This document shows positions 61,323 through 64,000 of a stretch of 64,000 nucleotides of DNA, piece by piece (the first letter of the stretch is position 1; every line of letters starts with the position of its first letter). Source of the stretch: UBA1219 sp045601425 (lineage in GTDB: Bacteria; Bacteroidota; Bacteroidia; Bacteroidales; P3); the NCBI GenBank assembly GCA_045601425.1, contig JAZRZP010000022.1:23749-87748 (forward strand), in the 5' to 3' direction. The notes beneath the pieces are model-generated. The model saw only the letters and a program-made list of their open reading frames with translations. It did no database searches and was not told the DNA's origin. Made by a program: the position numbers and the translations under genes.

Positions 61323-62930
61323 ATGACCAAAAAGAAATCTACCGAAACTGTCATCAATCTTGACAATATTTTGTTCAATTGCCGCGACATTCTGCGTGCG
61401 GCACGCAACTCCGGTTCGTTTTTTGAAAAACGCGATATGATGCTCACGCTCATCTTCCTCCGCTTTATTGGAGAGAAGTATGAAGACGGTGTGGCCAAAC
61501 TCCGCCAGCAACTGAAAAACGACGGACTGGATCCCGACGATGAAGAAATCATCAAGGCGTTTTTTGATGACGCCACCTTTACAGACGGCACCTACAATCT
61601 GCCGTCCGAGGCACGTTGGTCGAAAATTATCAACACACCCGCGCCGCAACTCAATGTGGCACTCGACACCGCCCTGCACAGCATTGCCACCGACTCCAAG
61701 CAACTGAAGGGCTGCTTCATCGAAGGCACTTTCACCACGCGCAATTTAGGAGCCAACGATATCAAGAAGTTGGTGGATGAAGTAAACAAAATCAGCCACA
61801 AGGCCTTTGGTGAAGAAAAGGACCTCATTGGTCGCGTTTACGAGTATTTCCTGAAGGAGTTTGCGGTGAATGCCACCAAAGAAGAAGGCGAATTCTACAC
61901 ACCGCACGATGTGGTGCAACTCATCGCCTCGATGATTGAACCTTATGAAGGCACGCTTTACGACCCGGCTTGCGGCTCCGGCGGCATGTTTATACAGAGT
62001 GCCGAATTGGTGAAAGCCAAACAGGGCGACGTGAACCGCATCAACATTTACGGCCAGGAGAAAGAGTCGGCCACCTACCGTCTGGCGAAGATGAACCTCG
62101 CGCTGCGCGGACTCAGTCACAACCTGGGCGAAACCTACGACTCTTCCTTCACGCACGACCTGCACCACGGCTTGTATTTCGACTACATTATGGCCAATCC
62201 GCCGTTTAACCTCAAGGGCTGGTACAATGACAACCTGAAAAACGATGCCCGCTGGGCCGACTACACCACGCCGCCCGAAAGCAACGCCAACTACGCTTGG
62301 ATTCTGCACATCCTCTCGCACCTGAAGCCCGCCAACGGCGTGGCCGGATTCCTGCTGGCCAACGGCGCACTGAACGACAGCGACACGCTCGAAATCCGTA
62401 AGCGGCTGATACAAAACGACAAGGTGGAAGCCATCATCGTGTTGCCGCGAGAATTGTTCATCACTACGGATATCAGCGTAACGCTCTGGATTTTGAACCA
62501 GAACAAGAAAGGCGGCGACTGCCACGGCAAGAAACTCCGCAACCGCGAGCACGAGATCCTCTTTATGGACCTGCGCCAGTGGAACGAAAATCCGGTGAAG
62601 AACGAGCAGAAAAAGAAGGTGCGCCTGCTGCCAGAGCAGATAGAACGCGCGGCCGCCATTTACCACACCTGGCAAAGCGAAGGCACCGACGGCACCGCCT
62701 ATGAAGTGCCCGAACTCTACCGCAGCGTGGGGGTTGATGAAATTGAAAGCAAGAACTGGACGCTCACGCCCAGCAAGTACATCGAGTTCATCGACCACGA
62801 CTTAGACATTGACTATCCGGCGGAGATGGCGCGCATACAGAGCGAAATGAAACAGATTATGGCTGCCGAAAAGCTGTCGCAGAAAATGCTCGAAGAGGCG
62901 TTCAGGGGGATTGGCTATGCCATTGAGTAA
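61323..62930 (+). CDS. hsdM: Type I restriction-modification system DNA methyltransferase subunit
   Basis: A 535-residue N6-adenine methyltransferase subunit. The N-terminal helical domain (~1-145, NLDNILFNCRDILRAARNSG) is followed by motif I DPACGSGGMFIQSAELV and motif IV NPPFNLKGWYN. The C-terminal part includes GFLLANGALNDSDTLEIRKRLI and the LTPSKYIEFIDHDLDIDYP segment that contacts HsdS. Codon use is visibly more GC-rich than the next gene. It needs HsdS for specificity and HsdR for cleavage; neither is in the window, which ends about 1 kb later. A separate promoter for the DUF1016 gene follows. Confidence 0.95.
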   Translation: MTKKKSTETVINLDNILFNCRDILRAARNSGSFFEKRDMMLTLIFLRFIGEKYEDGVAKLRQQLKNDGLDPDDEEIIKAFFDDATFTDGTYNLPSEARWSKIINTPAPQLNVALDTALHSIATDSKQLKGCFIEGTFTTRNLGANDIKKLVDEVNKISHKAFGEEKDLIGRVYEYFLKEFAVNATKEEGEFYTPHDVVQLIASMIEPYEGTLYDPACGSGGMFIQSAELVKAKQGDVNRINIYGQEKESATYRLAKMNLALRGLSHNLGETYDSSFTHDLHHGLYFDYIMANPPFNLKGWYNDNLKNDARWADYTTPPESNANYAWILHILSHLKPANGVAGFLLANGALNDSDTLEIRKRLIQNDKVEAIIVLPRELFITTDISVTLWILNQNKKGGDCHGKKLRNREHEILFMDLRQWNENPVKNEQKKKVRLLPEQIERAAAIYHTWQSEGTDGTAYEVPELYRSVGVDEIESKNWTLTPSKYIEFIDHDLDIDYPAEMARIQSEMKQIMAAEKLSQKMLEEAFRGIGYAIE

Positions 62931-62964
62931 ATATAAGATAAAAGTTTCGCTTGTATAAATATTG

Positions 62965-62972
62965 TATCTTTG
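62965..62972 (+). promoter_or_regulatory. -7 element of the DUF1016 gene promoter
   Basis: TATCTTTG at 62965-62972, 109 bases before the ATG at 63081, so this gene can be expressed apart from hsdM. Confidence 0.55.
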
Positions 62973-63080
62973 CACTCATTCCTAATGCCGGCAAAAAAAG
63001 CATTAACACACTGGTTTGCAGACTAAATAACGGAATGACGAAAACGAAATACGAATCATAAAGGAAGATATAGCAACGTT

Positions 63081-64000
63081 ATGGATAAAGAAAAATCGTT
63101 AATATCATTGACCGAAGCCGTGGAGGCAATCAAAACTGCAATTTTGCAAGGCCAGTACGAGGCGTTGAAGGATGTGAACCGTGTGCAACTTGCTGTTTAT
63201 TTTGCCATTGGGAAATATCTATCCGAAAACACGCGCAAAGGTGTTTGGGGGACTGGCGCTTTAAAACAAATAAGTTTGCAACTTAAGAAAGAAATGCCAG
63301 GGCTTCGAGGATTTTCAGAAACTCAACTTAAAGAAATGCGCAGTTTTTATGAAGGCTGGGAAATTCTTGATGCAAGCACTCAACAATACAAAGAACTGCC
63401 AGTTGAAAATTCGTCGGTCGCAACCGACGAATTTAGCCTCGGTAATTTGCCGGTTACAACCGACGAATTGCAGATGGTTAATAATCAGATAGATATTTAT
63501 AATTCTATTAAAATTCCAGACATAGCAGAGTTCCCAATCGAGGATTTTTTCAGAGTCCCTTTTACGCATCATACACGCATTATGGCAAAATGCAAAGATC
63601 TTCCTGCACGATATTATTACATACATCGCACTGCGGAAGAGCATCTTTCTGTCGATGCCCTTGAAAAAATCATCAAACAACAGGCGTTTGAAAAACGGGA
63701 TAAAATACCCAACAACTTTTCTCAAACCATTTCCAATTCATCTATGGCGCGCAAGGCGGTAATGATGTTCAAAGATTCGTACGCATTGGAGTTTATCAAT
63801 ACGGAAGAAATCGGTGAACGTGATCGTCAAGATATTGATGAGAGAGTTGTTGAACAAAGGATTGTCCAGAATATCAAAAACTTCATTATGACTTTCGGGA
63901 AGGATTTCTCCTTCATTGGCAATCAATACCATTTGGAAGTGTATGGCGTTGAGTTTTTCCCCGACCTCTTGTTTTTTAATCGCGAGTTAAATTCCTTGGT
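63081..64000 (+). CDS. DUF1016 / PDDEXK-like nuclease domain protein (YhcG family; 3' truncated by window edge)
   Basis: Open from the ATG at 63081 through the last base (at least 306 residues; usual length ~350-380). The N-terminal DUF1016 half has NRVQLAVYFAIGKYLSENTR and GFSETQLKEMRSFYEGWE. A linker (LPVENSSVATDEF) contains an inverted repeat. The C-terminal PDDEXK-like half shows SMARKAVMMFKDSYALEF, then DERVVEQRIVQNIKNFIMTFGKDFSFIGNQYHLEVYG and FFPDLLFFNRELN, with the Asp/Leu-Leu metal region near the edge. These genes are common inside type I R-M loci and may be accessory nucleases. The role here is inferred from the neighbour hsdM. Confidence 0.85.
   Translation, partial: MDKEKSLISLTEAVEAIKTAILQGQYEALKDVNRVQLAVYFAIGKYLSENTRKGVWGTGALKQISLQLKKEMPGLRGFSETQLKEMRSFYEGWEILDASTQQYKELPVENSSVATDEFSLGNLPVTTDELQMVNNQIDIYNSIKIPDIAEFPIEDFFRVPFTHHTRIMAKCKDLPARYYYIHRTAEEHLSVDALEKIIKQQAFEKRDKIPNNFSQTISNSSMARKAVMMFKDSYALEFINTEEIGERDRQDIDERVVEQRIVQNIKNFIMTFGKDFSFIGNQYHLEVYGVEFFPDLLFFNRELNSL
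63407..63434 (+). repeat. Inverted repeat inside the DUF1016 gene
   Basis: AAATTCGTCGGT (63407-63418) pairs perfectly with ACCGACGAATTT (63423-63434) around a 4-base loop. A second copy of the right arm core CAACCGACGAATT occurs at 63458-63470, encoding the similar ATDEF and TTDEL peptides. Confidence 0.8.

Noticed and set aside
61746..62798. 350-residue minus-strand frame inside hsdM
   Set aside because: Shadow of the GC-richer hsdM codons; the plus strand carries all methyltransferase motifs.

Overview
The window looks like chromosomal DNA from a member of the Bacteroidota, most likely order Bacteroidales. Many genes are preceded by the Bacteroidota-type promoter (TTG near -33, TAnnTTTG near -7, usually read as TATCTTTGCA), and Shine-Dalgarno sites are nearly absent. 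The gene content also fits: DUF2723 membrane glycosyltransferase, Na+-NQR subunits, NamZ, UMP kinase next to rhomboid and EEP genes, lipoproteins, and the Bacteroidales GG-type peptide natural-product family. I cannot name a genus. Lysine 5,6-aminomutase, a CoA-transferase subunit and phosphate butyryltransferase suggest an amino-acid-fermenting, butyrate-forming anaerobe.

Layout. 1-6.1 kb: aat (cut by the left edge), folK, a GroES-like protein, a 7TM-HD phosphohydrolase and a fused NfnAB-type flavoprotein. 6.4-11.9 kb: a lipoprotein, arginine deiminase and a DUF2723 protein. 12.1-20.0 kb: nqrA, nqrB and nqrC, but no nqrDEF; next comes a 1522-residue fusion of a SEDS (FtsW/RodA) polymerase and a class B penicillin-binding protein. 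20.0-27.2 kb: an AT-rich accessory cluster for a secreted modified peptide (double-glycine precursor, radical SAM/SPASM maturase, S41 protease, peptidase-containing ABC transporter, HlyD adaptor). Its unusual leader contains an (AC)13 tract and two competing stems. 27.2-32.1 kb (minus strand): a large TPR protein translationally coupled to an outer-membrane barrel protein. 32.2-33.6 kb: phosphate butyryltransferase and a tiny PAS protein.

33.7-37.5 kb is a second AT-rich accessory island. It starts with structured, promoter-bearing non-coding sequence and continues with four overlapping genes: an FkbH-like HAD protein, two DUF488 proteins and a dual-OB protein. I recognise no characterised system with this set. 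37.8-48.8 kb holds housekeeping and envelope genes: three zinc-ribbon membrane proteins, thyA, dihydroorotase, a C-terminal processing protease, NamZ and an LtaS-like sulfatase-fold protein. 48.8-54.5 kb (minus strand) runs pheT, kamD, kamE, CoA-transferase subunit B; the partner subunit is not present. 54.7-61.0 kb: pyrH, a lipoprotein, a rhomboid-like protein, an EEP hydrolase, an ABC-F ATPase and an EnvC-like protein. 61.1-64.0 kb: a candidate small RNA with its own promoter and terminator, then hsdM and a DUF1016 nuclease gene cut by the right edge, the beginning of a type I restriction-modification locus.

No tRNA, rRNA, CRISPR array, insertion sequence or replication origin was found by eye. 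The best candidates for new biology are the peptide cluster with its leader, the FkbH/DUF488/DUF488/dual-OB operon with its structured RNA, and the two incomplete sets of complex subunits (NqrABC and the CoA-transferase).
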